Shown here in pieces: positions 22,375 through 33,059 of a stretch of DNA of 64,000 bases. The position numbers were made by a program, and so were the translations under genes. A model generated the notes under the pieces. It worked only from the letters and a program-made list of their open reading frames with translations. It had not been told where the DNA came from and did not search any database. Source of the DNA: Thysanoteuthis rhombus (Eukaryota; Mollusca; Cephalopoda; Oegopsida; Thysanoteuthidae); the NCBI GenBank assembly GCA_963457665.1, contig OY735215.1:32868400-32932399 (forward strand), written 5' to 3'. The stretch's first letter is position 1. The number at the start of each line of letters is the position of its first letter.

Positions 22375-23510
22375 ATTCCGTCGAGAACGCAAGCCTCAAT
22401 TCCCAACCTTTAAAAAGATTTCTCCTCCTTATTTTCAATGCACTATGTACAGATTGAATACCAAAACTTGCTCAGATAAATTCTTGCAAAAATCGCACTT
22501 TCAAGTGGTAATATTACTGAGGTAATTTTTAATCATTGATATTTCTGAAACGACTTTAACCTTCTTACACAAAGACCAGCACTAGCCGAAAAGGGGTCTT
22601 TATAATTCTTCTGTTGGTTGGAGGGCGGAAAATGTAGAATAACTTCTCTGCATTAATCAGAAGTCGATATTTTGCATCAGATTTTTGCAGAAGATTGATA
22701 AGTACTAAACAATCAACGTTTAAAGTTATTATATCCGCCATCTCCTCTCGTGCAATACACAAACTGGAATACGTTGACCTCTGTTTAATTCTTTATCTCA
22801 AGTTGCCAGAAATGAAGTATCATTTTATTTAACATCTTAAAATCATTACTTTAAATCAAGGGTTAGTCTTTTATATTCAGCTTGGCGACTAATAAAAAAT
22901 ATCCCCCCCCCCCCGAATTATACGTCACAAGATCCAAACAAACTGAAAAATAAAAAATGAGCAAAACCTATTGCACAAACGCTCAAAATTATGTCAGCCG
23001 ATTAAAAAGAGTTCGTGGCCTTTGTGTGACAGTGCGACCCTCCGGAAAACTACCGCCAATCACTTGCAAAACTTTTTGTTTTTTAAACTGTTTACTCCAC
23101 GGATTCAATTAGTTTTCAGAATAGCCGAACAGATGAGTAATTTATACTTGGAAGGAGTAGCAATTTCTGGATTCCTTGACTCTTACTCAACTAAAAGCAA
23201 TTCAAACCTTTCCTTTATGTATAATATTTTGGCTTAGTGGTAGTGTTTATTGACATTATAGGTATTTGTATTACATGCGTCACTGCATGGATATATTATG
23301 ACTTATTGACTGATACTTTTTGTACTAATTTTACACCCATTCTCCTTGTACAAACAACAGGATTGAAATTCTAAAACCACTTCCTAGTTTCGAAACTTCG
23401 TTTTAGTATAACTTTCAATTACTTTCGGCTATCGAAAAAAAAAAAGGTTTCCTGATCCTCAGTCCCAGCTCTTTTAAGAAATACATTAATTGTGGTCCTA
23501 CGACACTTGG
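22375..23510. other. Unclassified AT-rich DNA
   Basis: Short open frames only, no family motif. A C-run occurs at about 22,904. Confidence 0.5.
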
Positions 23511-23514
23511 ACAG

Positions 23515-23729
23515 ATTTAGATCCGATCACCTTAATAATAGCGCAGTCAGGAATACAGAGTAAGACTTTGCATGAACACATCGTTTTGGAGATATTAAAT
23601 GGTGATTCAAATTTAGCGTTTATTAACAAATACGTGGACGAAAGCGTGCGACTGGCGGAAACGAACGGAAGTGTCGGAAACGGAGTTGCAGCCTTTTTGA
23701 GTCAGAGCGATACATTTCCAACAATAAAG
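23515..23729 (+). CDS. Possible internal exon of an unknown host gene
   Basis: I do not recognise this protein. A 71-codon frame ([15 protein letters not shown]...[12 protein letters not shown]) has balanced, non-repetitive composition, unlike the AT-driven frames around it. It is preceded by a possible acceptor (TTGGACAG) and followed by a donor-like AAG|GTTTCA. The exon would begin with two bases completing a split codon and end in phase 0. The frame stays open downstream only because it runs into (AT)n. Weak points: the polypyrimidine tract is poor and no neighbouring exon is seen. Confidence 0.3.
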
Positions 23730-23859
23730 GTTTCATTACATATCATCAATAATGCAGGTAACATGTTCCATCAAGCTTTAAAAAGCTTTCAAATCGTTAT
23801 AGTAATCTCTCTATTATTCATTTCTACGTCCATTTATATCCAAATACCTATCAATATAA

Positions 23860-24150
<291 letters not shown>

Positions 24151-24174
24151 TATATATATATATATATAAGAATT

Positions 24175-24235
24175 TCAAAGATACAGACCTGGCGAATGCT
24201 AACATTTCATGCCTCACACACTCATCAGAAATCGG
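24175..24235 (-). other. Hammerhead-core-like motif
   Basis: Minus strand reads CTGATGA, then GTGT-GUGAG-GCAT, which can close as a 4-bp stem with two G-U pairs, then GAAATGTTA. Both core strands of a hammerhead (CTGATGA and GAAA) are intact. Stems I and III are not convincingly formed. Typical of Penelope-like element termini. Confidence 0.4.
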
Positions 24236-24381
24236 CAATACGTCGTTTCTTGTGAATTATGAGAAAAAACGGCCCATTTGCATTTGTATAACGTATTCTT
24301 CTATTATCAAATCAGATTTGAATGTTTCTGAAAACTTAACGGTTCTGACCAATAATCACTATGCATGTACGAGGACGATCC

Positions 24382-24401
24382 ATATATATATATATATATA
24401 T

Positions 24402-24450
<49 letters not shown>

Positions 24451-24480
24451 GAGACAGAGATAGAGAAGGAGAGAGAGAGA
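24382..24480. repeat. (AT)n-(GATA)n-(GA)n microsatellite
   Basis: AT to about 24,404, GATA to about 24,450, then GA-rich. Confidence 0.93.
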
Positions 24481-24645
24481 TCGATGGATATCTAAAGAGT
24501 TGTTATTATCCATTTATGCTTTATTTTAACATCTAAAACACAGTAGATAGATAGACTAATATATATTTGATATCTTTGTAACACATACATATGCACACTC
24601 GTATATATATTTATGTGTGCATGCGTAGAGAGCGAGAGGAGTACA

Positions 24646-24648
<3 letters not shown>

Positions 24649-24741
<93 letters not shown>
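24649..24741. repeat. (AT)n microsatellite
   Basis: About 46 AT units. Confidence 0.97.
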
Positions 24742-24744
<3 letters not shown>

Positions 24745-24885
24745 TGAAAGTTACACGCACACACACGACACGCCACTGGAGATGGGGACCCCTCTCGAAA
24801 CATGCATACCACACTAATTAATTCATTTATGTAATAATCAATTATCAAACACAATCCCTACACACTCCTACTATTGAGTCTGTCT

Positions 24886-24888
<3 letters not shown>

Positions 24889-24972
<84 letters not shown>

Positions 24973-25060
24973 CATATATATATATATATATACATATATA
25001 TATACCCACCCACACGTGTATATATAGATGTAGAGAGAGAGAGAGAGAGAGAGGGGGGGG
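24889..25060. repeat. (AT)n with (AG)n end
   Basis: About 80 bp pure AT, an interrupted AT/ACAT part, then GAGAGA and a G-run. Confidence 0.93.
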
Positions 25061-25061
25061 G

Positions 25062-26088
25062 ATTTTCAGCAGTCTTCACATATAGATATTTCTTGGTCAA
25101 TGTCTTTATCATAACCTGTATATATTCATACCAGTTCAACCATGCCAATCTATTTATAAATTGCATTTCCTCTTTGTGAAAAAAAACAAATGAATGAATA
25201 ATATAAAAGAAAAAACCTTGGCATAATTATGCAGTGTTCGAGTACAAAAGATGGTGCACCCATTTAAAAATCTGATACCCACCGAAGTGAGTGGTGAGCG
25301 GTAGAAGCTTACTAAATAATGCATTGAAATAGGATATGTGGAAACAGAACAACAATGACTCTTTTCACGGGGCATACAAAATCGTTACGGCATCTTGTTG
25401 CATTCTCGAAATGGTGATACAAGCTGCTGGAAGTATGAATGTCCGCTCCCACTTTTCCGAGGGTATGGGGTGCAATACATACGGAATATACCTTGGCAAC
25501 AGCCCTGTTACTAGCAAAGAATAGTACTATGTTTTTATATGGCTACATCGAGTTTGGATTACTTAAAACAATTGTATAGAACCATTATCCATTACCGACT
25601 CTAAAGTTCCAACTTTGAAACTTCCTCACCCAAGATGAGATGGCCTGATCCGAGAAGGGAGCGCGGGCGAATGCTCTGTTTATATAACCCTCAGTGGGCG
25701 CTCATGGATGGGAGGGAAGTAATCCCCCAACATCAGGGGAATTGATAAGCGTTTATTTGTTTTTTCCTGTTTTTTTTTTTTTTTTCTTTTTTTTAGACCC
25801 ACGGCACTGCCACCCGAGAATCATGCCTACTCCTTGGAGCGGCAGTTACTTCCTCTGCATTGACTGGTGCAGCTGGTGTTGAGTGAGGTGTTTCAGTGGG
25901 TGACGAAGAGTTACATGAATAGCCCTACCCCTGAAACACTCCCTACTGGGGTGGTAAATTCAGCATTTAAAATGAAATTTGATTCGGAAGCATGTGCTTG
26001 TTCACACATAGACACAGATACACAAAGATACACCTACATACACGTGACCATGCTAGGTGTGTGTCGGTGTGTGGTGCATGTGAGCAGA

Positions 26089-26090
<2 letters not shown>
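25062..26090. other. Unclassified DNA, partly GC-richer
   Basis: 25,600-25,960 is richer in G+C and carries a long T-run at about 25,770. A 15-base word TGCAGCTGGTGTTGA near 25,868 recurs at about 32,734. No gene recognised. Confidence 0.45.

Positions 26091-26094
<4 letters not shown>

Positions 26095-26127
<33 letters not shown>
26095..26127. repeat. (AT)n tail of the inverted SINE
   Basis: Short AT run at the 3' end (minus strand) of the next SINE copy. Confidence 0.9.
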
Positions 26128-26130
<3 letters not shown>

Positions 26131-26312
26131 GTCATCCACTATGGCTATAGACTATCTGTTATCCCACCCAGTACCACGAGGCAGGATTGAAACCTTCGCT
26201 TCAGACCCGGAGATCTATATCCTACCTCTGCGCTAGGAAACTGAATTTAAGCGACATTTCTATTTATTTTTAATTCCCAATCCAACAGAGTGCTCTATTC
26301 CTATGGAAGAGG
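26128..26312 (-). mobile_element. tRNA-derived SINE, family A, copy 2
   Basis: Reverse complement of the 22.06 kb copy: it opens with CTCTTCCATAGGAATAGAGC, has GGGTCTGAAGCGAAGGTT and CAATCCTGCCTCG in the tRNA-like middle, and ends at GGATGACACAATATAT. It lacks the GAGTTGTAATACAACG block. (AT)n lies at both ends, with an exceptionally long one beyond its 5' end. Confidence 0.75.
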
Positions 26313-26478
<166 letters not shown>

Positions 26479-26579
26479 CAGGGATAATTTCTTGGTCACA
26501 CCAGGCCGACCTACGTATACACTAATGTTGTCAAGTCTGAGGTTTGTTTGTCCATGTCAACGTCGGGATTCTCTGCTAG

Positions 26580-27745
26580 TACTCTTATATAAAGCTTTGC
26601 TGTCAGTGTGCAGTAGGAATCCAGGCGTTGCCCGAGGAAGAAATAACTGCACGTTTGACCACGCAGACACTAAACATGTTCCCCAATATTTGTCTCCTTA
26701 CACAACACGATCATGTGGGGCGATCTGAAAATGATTTGAGCGTATTGAGTGTATTAAATCTAAGCATTAGAGTCCTATACCCTCGATCAAGTTCATGCAG
26801 ACTCCTGAGCAGACCAGGGTAGGCACCCAGCCACTTTCGGACAGGTCAGCGTAGTTTGCGTAGCTCTTCCTGCGACCGTTATTAAAATGTTTGAAAGCAA
26901 ATGTTGAGGTTCGAAATTCCCATAATATGAAATTTATTAACATTTTTTTTTCAATTTCAAATAATATTCTTTGGCGGGAAGCAAATCTTGTACCATTGTA
27001 GAAATCGACTACCGATACAGAAGAGGTGAAATATAAGATGACTTGTCACCGAAATCGTACCAATATTAAAAAAAATGATTATAAATTAAAAAGTTCCACA
27101 TACTCACTCACTCGATGTTAAGAACAGTGCACAACATTGGTGTACCGTTTTTAATACTGAATGAGCAAAAGTGTAGAAAATTCATGAAAGGAAAACAAAA
27201 GTTAATGTATAAATTATTATTATTTTATTGCTTCGAATATCGCCCGCTGTGACGATAGTTTTGTTCTTTTCTGCATCCATAGCTGATTTCAGTAGTGGTT
27301 GAAAATTTCGCGTTCACGAAACGATTGATTTCCCGTAATATTCTCAACAAAAACGGAAGGAACTGGAAGGAACTAATAGAAGTAACCGAATACTTCGGAT
27401 GTGTACTTCCGTATGACGAATGAAATATAACGTTTCATACAAAACCAAGCATAGAGGATTTAGCAAAAAAAAAGTTCTCTAAATACTGAACTTGGCTTTA
27501 ACCTGGCTTTACTACTTCAGAACTTTTAATTTTTGAAAAGAAATACACAGCAAGACTAATTTTCTATAAAATTCGTTTAAAAAATACGGTCATTTGGAAA
27601 GATCTGTTTTCATCCCAACTGAAAGATTACTACTGATTATGACCTATCTTTGAATTTCATTACATTCGCACGGATGGCTTCGTAGCTCAACTATCAATGG
27701 GCAGATCGTGCGATCAAATCCATGTAGAATTTTAGATTTGATTTG
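26580..27745 (+). repeat. Dispersed ~1.1-kb repeat, family Z, copy 1
   Basis: Collinear with 34,665-35,810. Shared landmarks: GGAAGAAATAACTGCAC or its variant, GACCGTTATNAAAATGTT, TTCCCATAATAT, TATTTTATTGCTT, GGAACTAATNGAAGTAACCG and GTACTTCCGTATGACG. Ends with a tRNA-like stretch (TTCGTAGCTCAAC...GTGCGATCAAATCC). Fragments of its right half also occur near 40.1-40.3, 41.5 and 57.15 kb. No coding potential. Confidence 0.65.
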
Positions 27746-27782
27746 GATAACTTGTGCACGCCAACGCTATTTCAGACAGTCA

Positions 27783-27787
<5 letters not shown>

Positions 27788-27852
<65 letters not shown>
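27788..27852. repeat. (AT)n microsatellite
   Basis: About 32 AT units, about 40 bp after the tRNA-like end of repeat Z. Confidence 0.96.
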
Positions 27853-27855
<3 letters not shown>

Positions 27856-28249
27856 AACCAGCTATCTGTCTATCTTCAAACACATAGGCACGTAATACAT
27901 GGTAAATACATTATTATTAAATATTTGCTCAAGTTAACATATCCAGCTCAATCAGTAATGTTTGTATTCTCTTGCAATCGTTTGTGAAATAAGTTTGTTG
28001 ACCACGACACTAAGATAAATACGAGGTGGTAGTTATGAGTTCGGTGACTCAGAATAGATTGATCTCTCTGTTCATTCGTCAAGTTACAATTTCGAGTCTT
28101 CAGTTGCCTCAACTTTGGATATCACCTGGAACAATCGGAATTGGAAATGATTATGTAAAATTATTCCAGTTGACATCATCATCATCGTAAACAGCATTTA
28201 CTTCTCTGCCTTTCAATTCGTCTTCTTTTCCTTTCCTTCTTTTTCCTCA

Positions 28250-28250
<1 letters not shown>

Positions 28251-28311
<61 letters not shown>

Positions 28312-28440
28312 GACATTTTCTTCTTATTCTTCTTACTATTATCACCCCACATCTTTTTCTTCTTTTTTCTCTCATTCTTCTTCTTCTTCTTCTTCTTCTT
28401 CTTCTTCTTCTTCTTCTTCTTCTTCTTCTTCTTCTTCTTC
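28251..28440. repeat. (ATT)n and (CTT)n arrays
   Basis: ATT block 28,251-28,310 and CTT block 28,375-28,440, separated by a CTT-rich stretch. They lie at the 3' end of a minus-strand LINE copy and correspond to an (AAT)/(AAG) tail. The poly-Asn, poly-Lys and poly-Glu frames are artefacts. Confidence 0.93.
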
Positions 28441-28895
28441 GTCATTATCACTACCATCATCAGAATTATTTCGTGTATTTGCAAGTTCACACCAGTTTTT
28501 CTTTTCAGAATTATCACCGGAGATCGAGTGACAGCAACTCTCCAGTGCCTTTTTCAGCATCACAATAGATCCTAGTACTGCCATTGTCTGCACTAAATGG
28601 ATCCATCCTTGAATCTCCAGCTCATTCTAATTCTCTTATAGTGTTTTTGGTACGGTTCCCAATGCGATAGGTGATATGCGCACGACTCTAACCTTCAAAG
28701 TTCCACATGGGTTTCAGTTTCTGGTCGGGTATTTTTTATCAATTTTTGCGTTTATTTGTCTTCATTCTGTGGTCCGCTCGTAAAGTCAGGTCTGCAATCT
28801 TACTGAATTTTACGACTATCAAATCCAGTCTTCTCGCTTGGATTGGCATGAGCAACCTGGATAACAAAGTCTCTGAGTGTTCACTTTAAATTCCA
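28441..28895 (-). mobile_element. R2/R4-like LINE 3' end, minus strand
   Basis: Minus-strand translation gives IQARRLDLIVVKFSKIADL and RADHRMK, matching IQARRPDLVIVDKK...VPADHRV of the 17.4 kb copy, and later VQTMAVLGSIVML with KKALES, matching VQTTALLGTARILRKVLEI. The catalytic P of RRPD has become L, and frames shift several times. The 3' UTR keeps the TTGCTGTCACTC and CTGGTGTGAA blocks and a related hairpin (CTGGAG pairing with CTCCGG). Dead, 5'-truncated. Confidence 0.7.
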
Positions 28896-28914
28896 GACCA
28901 ACCAATCCATATTT

Positions 28915-29045
28915 TTTATACACCTATGTGTGCACACCAGGTGCCTGTTGGTTGTCGGTGGGAATCGATTGAGGGGGGTTCTCAGATCTCTGGCGCCTTT
29001 TTTAGTATTCTTACCGAATCTAGCTATGTAGGGGTTTGGACAATC
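28915..29045 (-). mobile_element. R2/R4-like LINE extreme 3' tip, minus strand
   Basis: Minus strand reads SVRILKKAPEI, a version of the terminal TARILRKVLEI, followed by an untranslated CAGGCACCTGGTGTG block like the hairpin-2 region at 18.08 kb. A separate copy from the one at 28.44-28.90 kb. Confidence 0.45.
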
Positions 29046-29083
29046 CCAGCCATTCTTTAATCATCTGTTTTATCATCATCGTG

Positions 29084-29111
29084 ATCATCATCATCATCAT
29101 CATCATTATCA

Positions 29112-29143
<32 letters not shown>
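29084..29143. repeat. (ATC)n-(GTC)n trinucleotide array
   Basis: ATC units change to GTC units without loss of register. The GTC/GAC part is rich in CpG. Confidence 0.93.
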
Positions 29144-29144
<1 letters not shown>

Positions 29145-29246
29145 TACCCATTAAAATGATTGGATCATTCACGTATGTGTCAGCAATTCTGCCTATGATC
29201 AGACTGTCAATGCACTTTGATCAAGATCAAAATGTTGCTCCCAACG

Positions 29247-29580
29247 TTTTGCCTAGGATCAAAGTGTCAGAGCGTAGTATCTGTTCACAGCGCACGCTTT
29301 GGCTTTGCACCGGTGAAATGGTATGACCAGTGATAACTTACTGAGGCATCGTATTGCTAAACGCGCGAGGCCTTGGATTCGTCCAGTGGCCTCAAACCAA
29401 AAATAACTCTACCCAGTCCCGGGGAAGCAATAAGCCCTGGGGCAGCACCGTCCCACTGCATTAAAAAGGATGGGTCTTGTCCAGACGCTTTCGCAACACT
29501 AGTTGCAGAGACTGAGACAATTTTAGCAGCTCTGCCTCATGTAGTGTCACATCTGGCTCTTGTGGAGGAGTGAGTAGATA
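29247..29580 (+). repeat. U4-snRNA-headed repeat, copy 1 (with U2-like leader)
   Basis: A U2 snRNA-like leader at 29,247-29,286 (TTTTGCCTAGGATCAAAGTG, then GTAGTATCTGTTC) is followed by a U4 snRNA-like head at 29,302-29,360 (GCTTTGCACCGGTG...CTGAGGC..CGTATTGCTAA). A ~200-bp body comes next (GGATTCGTCC, GGGGAAGCAATAAGC, GGGGCAGCACCGTCCC). U4 RNA begins AGCTTTGCGCAGTGGCAGT and has GCCAATGAGG and TATTGCTAA at matching spacing. No intact snRNA gene: the Sm site and 3' half are absent. G+C is higher than its surroundings. Confidence 0.6.
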
Positions 29581-29945
29581 TGATCATAGTGTCAGAGCAT
29601 AGTATCTGTTCGCAGGACATGCTTTGGCTTTGCACCATTGCAATACTGTGGCCAATGATTGCTTGCCGTGGCTCAGTATTGCTAAGTGCAAGAAACCTAG
29701 GATTCGTCCTCTGGCCTAAAAAAATTACTTAGCCCAGTCTCGGGTGGGCAGTACGCTCCAGGGCAGCACCTTGCTATTGCCCTAAAAGGTAAGGATCGGG
29801 CTCACCCTGATGCATTGGCAGCACTAGTTGCGGGGACCGGAGAATTTTTTTTAGCTTTCCCGTAACTGGAACTCCATATTAAAAACGACCTTCTGTCACA
29901 TCTTGCTCATGAGGGGAAGCGAGTAAATACGGATCAGGGTGTAGT
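29581..29945 (+). repeat. U4-snRNA-headed repeat, copy 2 in tandem
   Basis: Starts 325 bp after the matching point in copy 1. The leader retains AGTGTCAGAGCATAGTATCTG (U2-like AGTGT...TAGTATCTGTTC). The U4-like head at 29,627-29,685 is the best of the three copies: GCTTTGC, GGCCAATGA, CCGTGGC and TATTGCTAA lie in the U4 order and spacing. The body repeats GGATTCGTCC, CTCCAGGGCAGCACC and GGCAGCACTAGTTGC. A third leader (GATCAGGGTGTAGTATCTC, about 29,931-29,950) begins another, truncated unit. Confidence 0.6.
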
Positions 29946-30106
29946 ATCTCTGCGCTCGTTGGCTATTTTCACTAAGTGTAGTTTGTAACAACACACTTGT
30001 TCTGGGATGTTATAAATGGGGATTTCGTTTCTCTCTTCAAGTGTCCTCTGCGTAATCATGTTGATGTTATTTTACCTACGATCTCTTTTGTTCGTCGCCC
30101 GAAGAG

Positions 30107-30400
30107 TATTATAACCAGCCAGCCAGCCAGTCAAGTGGATTCTTCTCTCTTTGCTCGTCTGTGTCTATGGTCACATATTTGGGGCTACAACCTTTGAAAT
30201 TAGCATGAGAATACCATCATGCACAATCTAAAAAGGTGATTTTGAGGGTCTCCATGGTCTTGTGCCGGTATTTTTTTTAAAGATAATTTTAGACAAAATA
30301 TCTATTTTTTAGATAATTTTTGATGAAAGAGCTGCTTTTTTAGATATTTCTTTTGAATAATTTTGGATGATATTTTAGATGATTAGTTCTGGTACTCGCA
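30107..30400 (+). repeat. Dispersed repeat, family Y, copy 1
   Basis: Matches 49,030-49,430 in reverse orientation: CCAGCCAGTC..GGATTC, TGGTCACAT.TTGGGGCTACA, GGGTCTC, then many AGATAATTTT units. Noncoding. Confidence 0.6.
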
Positions 30401-30469
30401 AATTTTCTTTCCTATTTTTATATATTCTGATCCAATATTTGTCCTTTACTCAGTTTTGTTGCAATCTCC

Positions 30470-30850
30470 GGTAGACAAAACTAATCTTTTATTATAGCAC
30501 AGGGTTAAGTCCTCAAGTCCTTCGACAGTCAAGTTGACACAATCTTCAGTCTTGACAAGTCATCTTCTTCCCACTTTTTTCTCTCTTTTTTCATTCGAAT
30601 AACGTTCATTGACGTCATCTCGGGTGTGTAACGCTCTACGTATATTCATCAATTTCCTCTTTCTCTGATCCACAGTTATCTGTTGATCACTTGTCAAGTT
30701 TTTAGAAAGGTCTCGAACATGGATATGGCCCATAAGTCTGTAAACCTTTAGAAAATTTGTATTGCGTAGTCTTTTGCACATGATTTTCCCGTGATATTCT
30801 CTCCTCTTTGTTCTTCTGGGATAAATTTTCAACTGTCTTCGTTGAGTATC
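30470..30850 (-). mobile_element. R2/R4-like LINE, RT thumb fragment
   Basis: Minus strand encodes RKLMNIRRALHTRDDVNERY and, after a frame change, LVKTEDCVNLTVEGLEDLTL. These match the RKLLTMxxALHPRxDVDRLY and GLISVEDCVxxAVxGLE blocks that lie between the RT and endonuclease domains of this LINE group. This region comes from further upstream in the element than the other copies here, so it is a separate insertion. Confidence 0.55.
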
Positions 30851-31084
30851 ATCTAATGGCTTTCAGTGGATCTTGAGTGGTATCAAGTCTCCTAAATATT
30901 CCAACCATCCCCAGAATATTCTTACTGATTTTAGAAATGCTGTTTTTGGGGGTGATTTCCATTCTTTTTCAGATTTCCAATTCTTCTCATCTTTTAGCAA
31001 GGCTCATCCTTCCTTTTTCTCCATCTATGTTATAATTACAATAATAACAATACTATTAGTATTTCTAATATCAGAAATATCTAG

Positions 31085-31280
31085 TGGTTGTTTCTGGGTG
31101 CAAGATGAGAAGAAATCTCTTCAATTTACCAGCAATTTTCAGAGCAATATTCTCCCAAATCTCAAGTCTTCCTTGGATCTTCATTTCTCCCACCCTATTC
31201 AGGACTGTTCCCAGAGCTCCATTGATTATAAATACGACAGTCACCTTCATATTCCATAGTTTATGCTACTGATCTTTCAA
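31085..31280 (-). mobile_element. R2/R4-like LINE, endonuclease C-terminus
   Basis: Minus strand reads WNMKVTVVFIINGALGTVLN, matching WNMKTRVVPVIVGALGTVPK of the 17.4 kb copy. A degraded IQGRLEIWENIALKIAGKL end follows. Begins beside an ACT/ATT/AGT array. Confidence 0.6.
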
Positions 31281-31355
31281 ACTACTACTACTACTACTAC
31301 TATTATTATTATTATTATTATTATTATTAGTAGTAGTAGTAGTAGTAGTAGTAGT
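31281..31355. repeat. (ACT)n-(ATT)n-(AGT)n array
   Basis: Three related triplets follow each other in constant register, differing only in the middle base. Confidence 0.93.
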
Positions 31356-31384
31356 GTTATATGCCCGTAAAAAATTAATTTGTG

Positions 31385-31600
31385 GATAGGCATTATAATT
31401 CAAGTGTCATAATGTTGAGTTTTTTCAAAAGTCTCAACTCACTTGAAGCTGTTGTAATGTGTGACCAGAGATAAAGTCATAAGAGTTTTTATGACGTAAT
31501 CTCCATTGTTATATCATGATAGGAAGATAGATTAACCTATGAGATCGATGCGCAAACAAACAGGGTAGAAATTAGCATACATGCCTATCATACTGATAGA
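31385..31600 (+). repeat. Dispersed repeat, family X, copy 1
   Basis: Matches 51,320-51,580 (+) and 47,875-48,045 (-). Shared blocks: AAGTCTCAACTCA, TAAGAGTTTNTATG(G/A)CGT, ATTATGTCATAATA-type and GAGATCG...GCGCAAACAAACA. About 210 bp, noncoding. Runs into (ATT)n. Confidence 0.65.
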
Positions 31601-31602
<2 letters not shown>

Positions 31603-31664
<62 letters not shown>

Positions 31665-31714
31665 AAGAAGAAGAAGAAGAAGAAGAAGAAGAAGAAGAAG
31701 AAGAAGAAGAAGAA
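31603..31714. repeat. (ATT)n-(AGT)n-(AAG)n array
   Basis: Three triplet blocks in register; the switch from AGT to AAG/AGA also keeps frame. Confidence 0.93.
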
Positions 31715-32045
31715 TGTTTCGGCATTATTCAGGTGTTCAATTTGTAATGAAAGGGAGGGGTCTTTTTCCTCAGATAAAATGTTGGCGAACAGGAAGTAGA
31801 TGGTGACTAATATACTGACCGGTACGGCTGATTCAAAGTAAGAAGACAGCTGTGCGAGGGATAGGTTGAAACTTTATGACAACAACAACAACGACATCAT
31901 CAACAACAACAGTGAATGGGATTTATAGCCCAAACATCTCAAAACTATAGACAGTATCATATCTGATACTAATAACCCTATGCAACACGTTTGGGTTTTT
32001 TTTGTTTGTTTGTTTGTTTTTACTTTTTTGTTCCGCAATAGTAAG

Positions 32046-32278
32046 TATTACTCAAATGGCGGTGGGCTGGTCATGTTGCAGGAATGGCGGACAACTGATA
32101 GACATCACAACTCACGATATGGATCCCCCGAGATCACATGCGCAAACGAGGCCGGCAGAATATTAGATGGAGAGACGAGCTAGACAAGTTCAGAGAGTAC
32201 TGGCTCCACGACGCCCATGATAGAGAAGTATGGCGAATCCTGAGGAGGGTCTATGTCCAACGAAGGACGTTCAAAGAC

Positions 32279-32318
<40 letters not shown>
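32046..32318 (+). mobile_element. RTE-type LINE, 3' end, best-preserved copy
   Basis: After a disrupted start (KWRWAGHVAGMADN) the frame runs TSQLTIWIPRDHMRKRGRQN, IRWRDELDKFREYWLHDAHD, REVWRILRRVYVQRRTFKD and stop. This is the complete C-terminal tail of the RTE protein. The stop is followed by ACTG and an (ATG)n array to 32,318, the clade's usual short-repeat 3' tail. Two adjacent stops mark it as dead. Confidence 0.82.
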
Positions 32319-32319
<1 letters not shown>

Positions 32320-33059
32320 CTTCAAGATGATCATACGTGAAGAGTATAAAAAATGTCAATCATTCCCTCCAAACTCTGATTTAGTGATTTGAACAATGAT
32401 AATTTGAAATCTTCTTATTTACATTGGGACAAACAGTTGATCTTGCACATTTTTTTAAATCATATAAAGAAAAGAAAATACCTCCTAGATCTGAATATCA
32501 CTGTCTTGGTCGAAATGGCAACGTTTGAAGGGAATGATAGCCACTTCCTGTACTTTTTTTCCGTTCAGGCAATCAGGGAATAACACTCACTACCCAGGAA
32601 CTAAGATCGAATTGCACGTCGTAATTGCAATGAATGTTCTCGATTATGATAATGATTATAACATTACGAAAGCAAAAACATATCAAAGCAGTCGAATATG
32701 CAGTCATGTGAGAGATCATACGCACACACAGACATGCAGCTGGTGTTGAGCACGGCTCTGCACTGTCGGATCAACGCACTACCACCCACGCATATTCTTC
32801 TATTTAATGAAAGAAAAAATTAACAAGGTCCACCGGAATGGGAAGTGGTTGGTTTCTTTGATGTTTCCCCCCACCCCAAATCTCTTTCGTCTTCTTTCGC
32901 ATCCCCCCCTGAATAGCCCCCCACTTTTTCCCTCATTATTCTGTATGGTGGGTGAACTGTACGTTCTTACACATTTCGTATTTTCTTTGTCACGAGGTGC
33001 ACCTACAAAGCCGATCCTTGCAAGCCGCACGGTAATGCTCATTTCCGCTTTCTTCCTTA

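Noticed and set aside
29084-29320. CRISPR-like or regulatory direct repeats
   Set aside because: The repeats are simple trinucleotides with no spacers, and the window is a eukaryotic genome.
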